From Brasenia schreberi (Eukaryota > Streptophyta > Magnoliopsida > Nymphaeales > Cabombaceae): a DNA stretch of 64,000 bases. This document shows positions 9,444-20,745 of this stretch, piece after piece; within the stretch, counting starts at the first letter, position 1, and each line of letters starts with the position of its first letter. The position numbers were made by a program, and so were the translations under genes. The stretch spans positions 7,754,001 through 7,818,000 of the forward strand of contig JAYKKT010000076.1 in NCBI GenBank assembly GCA_036023115.1, read 5' to 3'. The notes beneath the pieces were generated by a model. The model was not told the DNA's origin and ran no database searches. It saw only the letters and a list, made by a program, of their open reading frames with translations.

Positions 9444-11150
9444 ACAAGGAAATGAAGTTTCATTGCTGTTGACTATTGAGTATGATTGACTTCGTGTGAT
9501 TGGCTGATTCCTAATGAGTTGTGACTTATTCGACATGTTTCCTTCCCATATGAAGCATGTTATCTTATTAATATTGCATTCTCATTGTTGTTGAGTATGA
9601 TTCACTTTGTGTTGCTTGTTGATCTTGTGCAGTCATGTTTTTACATTCCACCTCTGCTCCAACCAAAGGAAAATTATGTCTAGAATACCTCTTGATTAGT
9701 AATATGTTGCTTATGTTTTTATTTTTTAAGGGCATCCTTTTGCCCCAAAAGTATGATAGTTCTCTCTCTCTCACACACACATACAAATTTATTAATTGTT
9801 CCTCTCTAAATGCATGAAGCAATTGGGACTCGATGCACCTTGGAGCAAAAGGAATTTAGAAGATCAGTTGAGACTTGTCTTGTTTGAAGCCTAGAAACAA
9901 CTTTGTTTCTCTAAAATCACAAGGCTCTCTCGATGTAGGTGACTCTAATTGCGAGTATTGGGCCTTTTGGCCCTATGACAGCTTGATCATTTAGATGTAT
10001 TGAAGATGTAAATATCTTATAGATGTCTATAATTGTGAAGTGTAGAGCGAAAGCTGGAACTGGCAGTGAACCCCAAAATCGTGCTTCCAACCATTTGGTG
10101 TCATAGCTAAGAAAATTATCTTTTCTCGAATCTGTCTACCTGACTAACCCGTCAATGGTTGCAATTGCAGCCATGCTAATGATGCTCTCTAACAAAATGA
10201 TGGAGAGCAGTTTGTCGGTATACATTTGTAATTCATAATTTATTGCTTTTGGATTGTTAGTGTTCCTTTTGTGATTGTCAATTTGTAATTCTCATTGAAT
10301 AAATGATGCTTGTTTATTTTCTGTGTTATGAATGTGTTTATGAAATCAAAGGTTTTTATTGCTTTGCCTTGAAATTGTTGTTTCTTTGCTTTTGAGTATA
10401 ATTCACTTTGTATGATTAGTAGGTTTCTAGTGACTTATCAAAGCAATATAAATATATGTGGGTCAATCTGGCCCGGCCCATGGCCCATTAAGGGCTGGGC
10501 TGGCCCACATTTTACATGGGCCCAAAAGGGCTAGGGCCGAGCATCTGTATCAATTGCCCAAGAGCAAATACCGCGGTGACACAAGGACCATTGACGCAAC
10601 CAACCTTTCATTGCCCTCCTGGTTTGGCTTAGTTTGTAGGGGTGCAGTCAAGCTAAGTTCAGCTCGAGTATAGGCAAGTTCAACTCAACTCGAACAGAAA
10701 TGTTGAGCTCGAGGTTCAATGTTTGAGCTCGAACTAGGACCAAATCCACTTAGATCAAGCTTCATTATAGAAGCTCAATCTTTTTGAGCTTGAAATAACC
10801 TTTAAGAAGATGTTGAAAAATTCCTTACTGTATGAGAGCATTGAAATTTGTCGAAGAAATTCTGATAAGGGACTGGATTGTGTGGTTCTGCAAGAAGCAA
10901 TTTGAGTCAAAATGGTTTCATGAATTGTATACTTTCTACCAAAAGGGCTTAATAAGGTTTTGATACTACCTATTCCAAGATGGTTTAGGGTCTCAACCGC
11001 TAGAAAACAATAAAAAATATAAAAAATTCAAATTTATAGAAAAACCAAAGCGGTTTCGGTTTCATGAAAGGTGAAACTGAAACCCAACCGAGTGGTCCTC
11101 AATTCCAAGCCCAGTTCCTGGCCTGGTTTGGTTTTGGTTGGAACGCCAAA
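9444..11150. repeat. Spacer (g), long form of (f), with an LTR-end remnant
   Basis: Direct repeat of (f) with an extra ~325 bp at 9831-10150. Inside it, 'tggtgtcatagcta' at 10096-10109 differs from the usual plant initiator-Met-tRNA primer-binding site at three positions. It follows 'cttccaaccatt', which resembles an LTR end, so the insert may be an LTR tail plus primer-binding site on the plus strand. The GC-rich hairpin recurs at 10462-10545. Confidence 0.5.
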
Positions 11151-12847
11151 CCGATTTGAAACCAACCATGTTTAAGGCATTCTTTGACATTGCAGTCAAT
11201 GCATAATATCTCTATGTTTATAGCTCTTTCTAACGCCTCATTTGTTCTTTGCCTTCAATGAGAGACTGATTTAAATTTTTTAATGACCATACCATGCAAT
11301 TTTTGAGCCCCAATATTGATGAGCTCTCACCAACACTTAGCTTGTTTGCATATCGGGCTTGAGTTAATCTTATCTCGACCTGAGTAGGACTGAGCTGAGT
11401 TTGAGCTGTCATGAAAGTGATCTTGGTGGGTATCTTACATGTAGCTCAATGCATTTACTCTCCTTGATGACAAGACTCTAGTGGTAGATAGAAATTCAAA
11501 GTGACATAATAGCCTACGATAGTACAAATCTGATTTTTCTCGTAACTCTAAAAAACACTATTTTCAATGATTAAAACCATCGGAGAAGCCATTTGAGATA
11601 GTTTCAACCAAGAGGAGTAAGTCAAAACCTAGGAAAATATCTGCCAAAAATACGACAGAAGAATTCCCAAAAGACCTCAAAAATACATGGATAACTTTAA
11701 GAAAGAACCTACCAGGTCGAAATGGTGGAGAAAAATGCATTTCCAGCAACTGACCGAATAATCGAAAATGTTTTGTTGAACCGCCAGGAATAAATTTCCA
11801 GTATTAGAAATTTTTGCTCAGAAATAAGTAAAGCATTGAAATAAATTTTTGAAACCATTGGGAAAATCTTTTATTGCGATGATTCAAATGTCTCAAATAT
11901 TATTTCACATGCTTATACTAACCGCCACAAATAATGTATGAGAATCATTCAAAAAAGATATTTGCGGTACTTAAACCGCTAGGATATGTTTAGCAAAGAA
12001 TCGCTAGAAATATACTTGCACTTGTAATTCAATGGTTTTAATCTATCACAAATTAATTTTATTTATTTATTTTGGGAATAGGATTCCATCATATTCCCTG
12101 ATATACAATATCAAATAATCAAAGTACAACTTACCTTGCAAATTAATATATTTAGATATAAAAGTATCATGAAAATAACTAAAGTAACAAACATTTGTAA
12201 AGTTTTCACAATTAGCCACATATACCAAAGTAATGAGGATAATACAAGTGTCGTATAGGGCCGAATATAAAATATATCAAGTCCAATATAGCCAAATAGC
12301 TAGGCTAATTTGAAAAGGAGTACATAAATGCCATGCAGGCTAAATATAAGAAGATCAATACCAATGTTTATCCTCAAGGAAATTCTAATGCGTGAGAGAT
12401 CGCAGTCAATCATCTCTAACATTTTTTGTATTCCGTGCTTACTGTAATAGCATATTAAAACATAAGTATTGAAAGATATAAATGACCACCATTATGAAAG
12501 TAATATATAATAGAAAAGTTTAATTTCTTGTATTATCTAACAATCATAAAATTAAATGCTAAAAATACTATGTGATGCAATATTCCCACAATAGTCAATA
12601 GTACAAATTTGAAGCAATATAACAAAGAACTGCTCTCATATGGAACATTGTTTCAAATGCCATGTATATAGATGATTACAACCCCACACATATAAGATAG
12701 TGAAGGATTACTACAAGGGTAGATGATTACTTGGATGATCGTTGTTGTACATAACTATGTAATCCTACTAAGTCATGCACCATGTGGCATATCTTCATGA
12801 CTTAAAAGATAAATTTGTCATGATTTAGTATGCTATACAAAAAAGCA

Positions 12848-12899
<52 letters not shown>

Positions 12900-13139
12900 T
12901 TATAGTATATGAGATTTGCTTGAGCATCCATTCTTTGTTATACAATAACATTGAGAAAGTTTCCCAAAGGCATCCTCTAATAATGTCATTCAATTTCATA
13001 GGGATCAATTCCATGTTGCCTTCTCTTAGAAAAAAGGTTTTCTTGGATGAACCTTGGATTAAAGTCGTCTAGAATAAAAGCCACACCAGGGTTGTTGAGG
13101 TGATTTGCAGGCACTATGGTTGGCTTGCTTTCCATCTTC
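11151..13139. other. Spacer (h), first copy
   Basis: AT-rich, no gene recognised. Around 11770-12010 there are scattered CCGCC/GCGGT words ('aaccgccaca', 'gcggtacttaaaccgct') of the kind seen in subterminal repeats of plant DNA transposons; this is suggestive only. The minus-strand ORF at 12802-13014 is partly a translation of the AT microsatellite. Confidence 0.4.
12854..12897. repeat. AT microsatellite, 22 units
   Basis: Uninterrupted (AT)22. The equivalent site has 11 units at 23841, 19 at 36967 and 11 at 53669. Confidence 0.95.
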
Positions 13140-13797
13140 CAAGTTAGGTGTCTTCTAGCCCAGTGATTTTGCGAATTTGTTGTTTAGTCCTATATTTGTT
13201 GTCTTAATTGTATCAAACTTTTGTTTCCTTACATGTCTAATTGCACAGTAAACCAGAACTCCTTAGCTCTAGGATTAAGCTACAAGCCCTTCTCGTTGAA
13301 GTTCTTGGGTTTAAAGGTAAAACCACAGGCATTTAAAACTTAAAAATCCAAATTTCCATTTCTAATACAAGCGCATGTAATCATCAAAACATCTCATATT
13401 ATGCTCCAAAAGGCAAAGAGAATACTTACCAATATCGAAATGCCAAAACCCAACTTTATAGAATTACATGTGCACACACTGAATCTTTAATGCTTTCAAT
13501 CTTGACATTAGAAAATCATAAAAATATGTTCATGCACAATGGCAGATCGACATTGTGGCCTGAAATTTTAGAAAATTTTGAATTAAGTATCAAACTTTTC
13601 AAAGCAATTTGAAAAATTTAAAACCTCTCAACTTGAACTTGAGGTTCGCTCCACCCAATGCAAATTTCTGCATCCATTGGGTTCTTATTTGTAACAGAGT
13701 AGGCTGTTATATTGTCAATCACCTTACAGTGCTGGTATTTTAGATTTTGTTTGTGTAAAAGCACTTTTCATACATTGTCTAACACTATGGGTCACCT
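13140..13797. other. Spacer at the head of a (j) block
   Basis: Homologous to 1-651 with scattered substitutions. No gene recognised. Confidence 0.55.
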
Positions 13798-13935
13798 ATG
13801 GAGACAAGCACGGCCTTTCAGGTTGTGCTCTTGTTCGTGTTTTTGGTGCAATACTTCATGTGCAAAGTTGGTGCTTTAGAGTCAAAGGTCATAGAGATGC
13901 ACACTAAAATCAAACCCCCTAGTGCATGCAAGTGA
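13798..13935 (+). CDS. Small secreted-peptide-like ORF, 45 aa (j-type)
   Basis: Undeleted form of the ORF at 652. It begins METSTAFQ, has the same hydrophobic core, and ends KIKPPSACK before a TGA at 13933. The sequence beyond the stop ('aaaaaattaggcaaacatt') is what a-type copies have lost. Because this form ends with Cys-Lys, it is probably closer to the ancestral frame. Family unknown. An upstream ATG at 13786 is in another frame. Confidence 0.4.
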   Translation: METSTAFQVVLLFVFLVQYFMCKVGALESKVIEMHTKIKPPSACK

Positions 13936-14310
13936 AAAAATTAGGCAAACATTGCAAGCATTGTTGAAATTACAACCATGAGTGCAAAATGAAGGCAACC
14001 ATCTAACCATTTTTTTTCTCTAGTCTTTTTTACAAGGAAAGACAGTATACATAATGAGGTTATTAGAAATAAGTTGAGAGTAATGCCATAATTAGGAAAA
14101 TCGATTAAGAATGTGACCAAAGGAAGCTAAAGTAACAAGGTATAAAAAACTAGATTATAAAAATATTAAAGAGAAAGAGAAAGACCACAAAAGTGTTAAA
14201 AAAATAATAAAGAATGATCTAGCTCATGTTGAGTTAACATGACATATGATAGGGCCACATGGAAACAAAGAATTCACATAGTAGACCCATCTAGTATTGG
14301 AAAAGATTTA

Positions 14311-14410
14311 ATTGTTGTTGTTGTTGTAGAATGGGGCAGTTGAAGGTAGGCGCATGCCCCAAGTATCGTACTCATGACCTTCAACTTGTGCTTGAAATAC
14401 ACCATGCGAG
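14311..14410 (-). mobile_element. Short SINE-like element ending in (AAC)n
   Basis: The minus strand reads 'catggtgtatttcaag', then 'aaggtcatgagtacgatac' (B-box-like), then 'cttcaactgccccattct', and ends in an ACA/AAC repeat seen as (ttg)n at 14311-14326. A tRNA-like head with a short 3' simple repeat is a plant SINE pattern. It lies at the edge of the copia remnant. Confidence 0.4.
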
Positions 14411-14499
14411 AAATATTTTACTAAATGTAGCATACGCAAAAATAAATTGTTAATAAGGAATTAAAATCTCTCACCCAAAAACTCCAAGAATAGGGCCTT

Positions 14500-16065
14500 C
14501 ATCCTTATGGCCTATGTTAAATTGTTATCTAGCTTATCTCTGGATTGATCAAGGATCTTTGCATGTGAAATAGATCCCCACCTCCTTAGATGACATGGGT
14601 TGGGTTTTTTTTCAAACCACATCTCATATGGTATATTAAATAAAGCCTTACATGATATTTTATTGAGTTTGTACATAGCTATAATTGTTGCTTCTCCCCA
14701 AAATATCCTTGGTAGAGAAGCATCAATTAACATTTACCTTATAATATTTAATAAAGTCTTATTATATGTTTCGGATACACGATTCTATTGAGGTGTACTG
14801 GGCATTATATTTTGTTTTGCAACACCAAAGTGTTTACAGAATTTCATAAATTCTGTAGAGGTATATTTACCACCTCCATTTGATCTTAAAACTTTAATTG
14901 AATGCCCTAGTTGATTTTGAACTTCTACTTATATTTTTTAAAAGCTTAAAGTGCCTCAAATTTATGTCCTAAGAGATATAAATACTTATATCTCGAGCAA
15001 TGATCGATAAAGGTTATAAAATAAATCTTTCCTCGATGTGACCTTACTCTCAAGGGTCTAAATAAATCCATGTGAATGACCTCGAACAGGGTTGTTGCCC
15101 TTGTTGTCTCTTTGTGAAAAACTTTTATTCTGATTTTTCCTTGTATACAAGCTTCACACTTGTTGAAAGTATTTTCTAAAATCTTAATAGTAAGTCAAAG
15201 TTGATAATTTCCTTAACTTTTTCAAACTTATATGCCCAAGGTGTTTATGCAATACATTCACATCAACATTAAATGCACAATCAATATAAGCAAAACGACT
15301 TTTATTCTTATTAATTTAAATATGAATAGTCCATGTTCTACATCAAATTCTCCAAAAAAAACTCTCCCATGTCTCTCCATAGTCAACTTGATAGAACAAA
15401 CTTTACCTCAAAACCTTTTTTCACCAAAATAGGGACCAAAACTAGATTGCGCCTTATAAATGACACAATCAATACATTAGTCAATACAATTGGTATGGTT
15501 TGTATAAATATTGTAAATGATCCAATACCCAGAACATCCGAAAAAGTATTATTTCCCATGTGCACCCGGTGTTCTCCTAGTTCGTACTCCTTTAGATCCA
15601 TTGCCCATTTTTTCATCTTCGAGATATGTCTAATTGCTCTAGAGTTAATCCACCAACCAGTCACCTGATGGTCCATATAAACATATTGCGATATCATGTA
15701 GATTATGTCCTACTTCTCTAATTGTTCGCGTTGTAGGTTGTTTCCTCCTCTCTTATTGTTGCGGCAATCTCTCTTATAGTGTCCCATTTTTCAACAGTTG
15801 AAACACTTGACCCGAAAAATGGTTTTTTGTGTTTTCTTAATTGATTGACATCCCATTTTGTTATTTTTGTGAAGCTTTCTGTTTGATTTATTTCTTCTTT
15901 GGTTGGGTTTGGAAATAGACCCTATCTCATCTTCTACTAGTAACAATTTTTCTTTTCTGTGTTTACTCATATGTTCTTGCTCAGTTGTTAGTTATAGGGG
16001 CAATTCAGAAATATTGACTTCAGGCCATAGTCTAAACTTTCATGTTTGGAAGTTTAGACCGTTTA
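14500..16065 (-). mobile_element. Decayed Ty1-copia internal region (gag, protease, integrase)
   Basis: Read right to left. Gag zinc knuckle near 15800, with TGA replacing Arg inside it (CFNC-stop-KMGHYKRDC). Protease at 15697-15383 with WWINSRAIRHIS in place of the family WxxDSGAxxH, so the catalytic Asp and the Gly are gone, followed by VHMGNNTFSDVLGIG and RRNLVLVP. Integrase at about 14900-14512 with VLRSNGGGKYTSTEF, where the family has LRSDxGGEY, so a catalytic Asp is replaced by Asn. A stop follows STPQ, then ASLPRIFWGEA and ALFNIPYEMWF. Stops and frameshifts make it inactive. Reverse transcriptase, RNase H and LTRs were not found. Confidence 0.85.
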
Positions 16066-16602
16066 ACTTTCCTGTCTTTGCTAGTTTTGACACACATATT
16101 GTAGAGCTCATTTTTATGTCTTCGACAATTATAACAAACAAACGGTCTAAAAAGAAAATATTTGTCAAGCAACAAAACACAAATAACATAACTCTAATTA
16201 GCACGATGCAAAAGATAAAAAAGATGAGCTAAAAATAACTCATTTTTAATATAAAAAGTAGTTGGGATAACTCTGTAATTTTTTACAAAAAAAATTCCTG
16301 CCTTTGTTAATTTCCAAAACACTAGGGTTAAATGAATCACTTTATCTCTTTGTTCGTTTTGGTAATTTTTCAGAAAGATCAAGGACAGAACAATAACCTA
16401 GTGTTTGGTATTTTTGAAAATTCGTCACTCATCGGAGGTAAATTCATAATTTTTCCCTTAGTCCTATTTCGTAATTTCCTTAAAAGGGCAAGGACAAATC
16501 TATCTTTTGACATAGTGATAGTATTGTAATAAATTTGACCGGAAAGGACACAAAAGTAACTTAATATCCTATTTTTTTTAATTTTCTAGAGGGCAAAACA
16601 GT
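16066..16602. other. Spacer between copia remnant and exon-3 fragment
   Basis: Homologous to 1341-1896. Short ORFs on both strands, none recognised. Confidence 0.5.
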
Positions 16603-16890
16603 CTTTTACCTTTTCAACTTAGTAATAAATTAGTATTTGGGTTTTGCAGGCATTCACATTGCTGTCACAGTAATGCTTGTGAAACACATTATTCATGGCG
16701 ACTCCATTGAAGACGATACCCTTGGAAAAACCATTTTTGCTCTTTGGCCACGATTTTATCCTTAATCCACTGGTGGAACACTTGAAAACATTATTCTTCA
16801 CCACAACGTTTTGCAAGCGGGCATGACGTTTTTCCCTAAGCTATCAATACTGCCACTAAAACAAGTCAAAGTTACATGATTAAGAAAAGA
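16603..16890 (-). pseudogene. Polygalacturonase exon-3 fragment (j-type, frame open)
   Basis: The minus strand reads VQNV-like MQNVVVKNNVFKCSTSG, then LRIKSWPKSKNGFSKGIVF, then [19 protein letters not shown]. It aligns with PG1 residues ~260-323 including the RIK motif, with flanking intron 2 and intron 3 sequence still alignable. Six codons before HYC are missing and CPTQ has become CKTQ. No exon 1, 2 or 4 lies in the right orientation nearby. Confidence 0.85.
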
Positions 16891-17067
16891 ACATAATTGT
16901 AATTCAAATTCTTAACTCCATTCAAGCATAAGTAATTGTATTGATGCGTTGGAAGGCCCAAGACTCGACTTCTAATAACTCAACCTCTACTTCCAACTCA
17001 ACAATCCCTTTAAACTTATTTTTGCTTCCAGCCTTCGTATCAAGTAAATGTTTAATTTAAGCTCCTC

Positions 17068-17148
17068 ACCATTGTTCCACCCGGTTGCCTCCAATCATCT
17101 GGTAGGTCGAGTTCCACTCTTCTGGGTCTTGTAAACAACAATATTTGA
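17068..17148 (+). pseudogene. Inverted polygalacturonase exon-4 3' end
   Basis: Second copy of the inverted fragment, with the same VPPGCLQSSGRSSSTLLG frame and stop. One base differs from 2347-2427 ('gggtctt' for 'gggcctt'). Confidence 0.75.
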
Positions 17149-18034
17149 TCTACCATCAATTGGATTTCATTTCTTTATCTGTAATGAAGTAAGAATATTG
17201 GAACAAGGGAGTTGACATATTCATCTATACTGAATTTGTAATAACATGAAGACAACATATATTTTTTAAGGTACGAACAAAGTTGATCATATTCTTTCAT
17301 TTGAAAATCTTAATGCTGGTTGATTTCTGAATTTGCATAACGCTTGGTTTTCTCTTAAATACTTTTTGAATGATGAAAAACAAGACCGCATGAAGAGACG
17401 AAAACCACATCTATTGAGATGGATAGATTGAGGTTAAAGTTGAAGATGAAGGTTCTTTTGATTGAACCCCCTAGCCAGGAGGATAATAGATTTCTTTCAC
17501 GAGCTAACATGGTGTTCCCTTTAGTTAAAGCACAGAACTTTAAGCACTAGGGAGTTTGTCTTCTAATTAGATGTTTCAGTTGGTATATGCCACGGTTAAT
17601 GGTGTTCCACTTACAAGGGGCTGGCCAAAGGCAGGTATACATGCTCTGAAATCGAACTCACGATCTGCATCTTGTGAACAACATGCCATTCCAGAAGAAC
17701 AAACGCCCGGAGTGCATACTTTATTCTAAAAACTAGCTAGAAAACATTAATTGCCCAAACATGCAAGATCCAGAGTTCAACTGGCAGGGCACCCAGATTC
17801 CCTTGTGCTGGTGGGAAGGGGAGATGTGTGAATGTGTATGTCACCCTTCAGCCTCCTGTTGTGAGAAAAAAGGATCAGCGTGCCGGAAGTGGCACTTGTC
17901 CTGGATTAATGGAACCCATAAAAGGACCAATCTCTAGAGGACGATTCAATCTGTGGACCAAAAATCATATCCAGATCTTGTTTCAATCTTAACTGCCCAT
18001 ACTGGGGCATGTACCGAAAAAGGTTTTTCGAGGC
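17149..18034. other. Spacer (b) without a following gene
   Basis: Matches 2428-3315 closely, including the tRNA-like stretch near 17580-17700. It stops at 'tttttcgaggccc', so the final 320 bp and the PG gene are missing. Confidence 0.6.
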
Positions 18035-18062
18035 CCCCCTAGCCAGGAGTCAATTTCCTTTG
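18035..18062. other. Composite rearrangement junction
   Basis: Left of it is spacer (b), right of it is the (h)-to-(a) boundary sequence 'gttgaggtgatttgcagg' (as at 13096). Between them lie 'ccccctagccaggag' (found at 17466 within (b)) and 'gtcaatttccttt' (found at 3666 in the PG1 3' region). Two short patches from different sites suggest serial template switching. Confidence 0.75.
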
Positions 18063-18763
18063 TTGAGGTGATTTGCAGGCACTATGGTTGGCTTGCTTTC
18101 CATCTTCCAAGTTAGGTGTCTTCTGGCCCCGTGATTTTGCGAATTTGTTGTTTAGTCCTATATTTGTTGTCTTAATTGTATCAAACTTTTGTTTCCTTAC
18201 ATGTCCAATTGCACAGTAAACCATAACTCCTTAGCTCTAGGATTAAGCTACAAGCCCTTTCGTTGAAGTTCTTCGGTTTAAAGGTAAAACCACTGGCATT
18301 TAAAACTTAAAATCCAAATTTCCGTTTCTAATACATGCGCTTGTAATCATCAAAACATCTCATATTATGCTCCAAAAGGCAAAGAGAATACTTACCAATA
18401 TCGAAATGCCAAAACCCAACTTTATAGAATTACATGTGCACACATTGAATCTTTAATGCTTTCAATCTTGACATTAGAAAATCATAAAAATATGTTCATG
18501 CACAATGGCAGATCGACATTGTGGCCTGAAATTTTAGCAAATTTTGAATTAAGTATCAAACTTTTCAAAGCAATTTGAAAAATTTAAAACCTCTCAACTT
18601 GAACTTGAGGTTCGCTCCACCCAATGCAAATTTCTGCATCCACTTGGTTCTTATTTGTAACAGAGTAGGCTGTTATATTGTCAGTCACCTTACAATGCTG
18701 ATATTTTAGGTTTTGTTTGTGTAAAAGCACTTTTCGTACATTGTCTAACACTACGGGTCACCT
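18063..18763. other. Spacer at the head of the second (a) block
   Basis: Nearly the same as 1-651 plus the last ~50 bp of (h). No gene recognised. Confidence 0.55.
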
Positions 18764-18913
18764 ATGGCGACAAGCACAGCCTTTCAGGTTGTGCTCTTAT
18801 TCGTGTTTTTGGTGCAATACTTCATGTGCAAAGTTGGTGCTTTAGAGTCAAAGGTCATAGAGATGCACACTAAAATCAAACCACCTGGTGCATTGTTGAA
18901 ATTACAACCATGA
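18764..18913 (+). CDS. Small secreted-peptide-like ORF, 49 aa (a-type)
   Basis: Same protein as 652-801. A TTG-to-TTA change in the hydrophobic core is silent. Unknown family. Confidence 0.4.
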   Translation: MATSTAFQVVLLFVFLVQYFMCKVGALESKVIEMHTKIKPPGALLKLQP

Positions 18914-19124
18914 GTGCAAAATGAAGGCAACCATCTAACCATTTTTTTTCTCAGTCTTTTTTACAAGGAAAGACAGTATACATAATGAGGTTATTAGAAA
19001 TAAGTTGAGAGTAATGCCATAATGAGGAAAATCGTTTAAGAATGTGATCAAAGGAAGCTAAAGTAACAAGGTATAAAAAACTAGATTATAAAAATATTAA
19101 AGAGAAGCTTGTTGAAACACTTTG

Positions 19125-19452
19125 TTAATTGTTTCCTCCTCTCTTATTGTTGCGGCAATCTCTCTTATAGTGTCCCATTTTTCTACAGTTGAAACACTTG
19201 ACCCGAAAAATGGTTTTTTGTATTCTCGTAATTGATTGACATCCCATTTTGTTATTTTTGCGAAGCTTTCTCTTTGATTTATTTCTTCTTTGGTTGGGTT
19301 TGGAGCTAGACCCTATCTCATCTTCTACTAGTAACAATTTTTCTTTTCTGTTTTTACTCATATGTTCTTACTCAGTTGCTAGTTTTAGGGGCAATTCAGA
19401 AATGTTGATTTCAGGCCATAGTCTAAACTTTCATGTTTGTAAGTTTAGACCG
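19125..19452 (-). mobile_element. Ty1-copia gag fragment with zinc knuckle
   Basis: Same protein as the fragment at 1013, with an intact CCHC knuckle and no protease or integrase beside it. One nearby base ('gtttgtaag' for 'gtttgcaag') is shared with the copy at 43237 and separates these two from the copies at 1013 and 25123. Confidence 0.75.
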
Positions 19453-20008
19453 TTTAACTTTCCTGTCTTTGCTAGTTTTGACACACATATTGTAGAGCTC
19501 ATTTTTATGTCTTCGGCAATTATAACAAACAAACGGTCTAAAAGGATAATATTTGTCAAGCAACAAAACACAAATAACATAACTCTAATTAGCACGATGC
19601 AGAATATAAAAAAGATTAGCTGAAAATAACTCATTTTTAATATAAAAAGTAGTTGGGATAACTCCGTAATTTTTTTTCAAAAAAAATTCCTGCCTTTGTT
19701 AATTTCCAAAACACTAGAGGTAAACGAATCACTTTATCTGTTTGTTCGTTTTTGTAATTTTTCAGAAAGATCAAGGACAGAACAATAACTTAGTGTTTGG
19801 TATTTTTGAAAATTCGTCACTGATCGGGGTAAATTCATAATTTTTTCCTTAGTACTATTTCATAATTTCCTTAAAAGGGCAAGGACATAGTGGAAGTATT
19901 GTAATAAATTTGACTGGAAAGGGCAGAAAAGTTACTTAATATCCTATTTTTTTAAATTTTCTAGAGGGCAAAATTAACTTTTCGCCGGAATAAGGGCAAA
20001 ACAGTCTT
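19453..20008. other. Spacer between gag scrap and exon-3 fragment
   Basis: As at 1341-1896. Nothing recognised. Confidence 0.5.
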
Positions 20009-20270
20009 TTAACTTTTCAACTTAGTAATAAATTAGTATTTGGGTTTTGCAGGCATTCACATTGCTGTCACAGGAATGCTTGCGATGGCGACTCCATTGA
20101 AGACGGTACCTTTGGAAAAACCATCTGTGCTCTTTGGCCACGATTTTATCCTTAATCCACTGGTGGAACACTTGAAAACATTATTCTTCACCACAACGTT
20201 TTGCTTGCCGGCATAACGTTTTTCCCTAAGCTATCAATACTGCCACTAAAACAAGTCAAAGTTACATGAT
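20009..20270 (-). pseudogene. Polygalacturonase exon-3 fragment (a-type, decayed)
   Basis: Copy of 1897-2160 with the same internal loss. Here it is followed by the breakpoint at 20420, so the inverted exon-4 fragment is absent. Confidence 0.8.
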
Positions 20271-20420
20271 TAAGAAAAGAACATAATTGTAATTCAAATT
20301 CTTAACTCCATTCAAGCATAAGTAATTGTATTGATGCGTTGGAAGGCCCAAGACTCGACTTCTAATAACTCAACCTCTACTTCCTAATCAACAACCCCCT
20401 TAAACTTATTTTTGCTTCCA

Positions 20421-20745
20421 TGTATTGAGTGGATTGCTGTGCAGTGCATTTGAGAAACATTTTAGGTGAAAATACTTTGCGCTTTCATGTGAACACTTTT
20501 GCACCATGGTTCGGGATAACTTCGGTTTATCGTAGATTGGAGATAATATTTTGGTTTATTTTCCTCACAATGTGGAACGTGTCACGTTTTCAAATTATGG
20601 CTGATGATTGGGGGTAACAATGAGAATTGATTGTTCATTCGTATTGACTGATGATTGTTACTAATGACGTCTAATGGCATCTTCATATTTGTTCATCTGA
20701 ATGTGTTCATGGAGTGAAAAATTTATGTAGCTTTGCCATGACATA
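20421..20745. other. Truncated spacer (e) with filler DNA
   Basis: The sequence jumps from (a) at 'tttgcttcca' to (e) at 'tgagtggattg' (as at 6909) with 5 bp between. At 20588-20621 about 865 bp of (e) (7068-7933) is replaced by 34 bp of filler containing 'ctgatgattg', which also occurs nearby in (e). No gene. Confidence 0.7.

Larger units (their letters stand above)
1..19700. repeat. Left copy of a ~24.1-kb-period duplication
   Basis: Base 1 corresponds to 24110, and the match continues to about 19.7 kb. Up to about 18.9 kb I saw only length changes: one T near 141, one G near 6255, a 6-bp unit near 6275, one CT unit near 9775, three AT units near 12875 and one T near 18260. I saw no clear base substitution, but I compared by eye and did not align every base. 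The left boundary lies outside the window. It contains PG1 and two gene-less partial blocks. Confidence 0.9.

Noticed and set aside
12802..13014. Minus-strand ORF with repeated Ile-Tyr
   Set aside because: The repeat is a translation of the AT microsatellite and its length varies with unit number; the short non-repeat part has no recognisable domain.
15383..15697. 104-aa minus-strand ORF considered as an intact aspartic protease
   Set aside because: The catalytic DSG has become NSR and neighbouring regions carry stops; it is a copia remnant.
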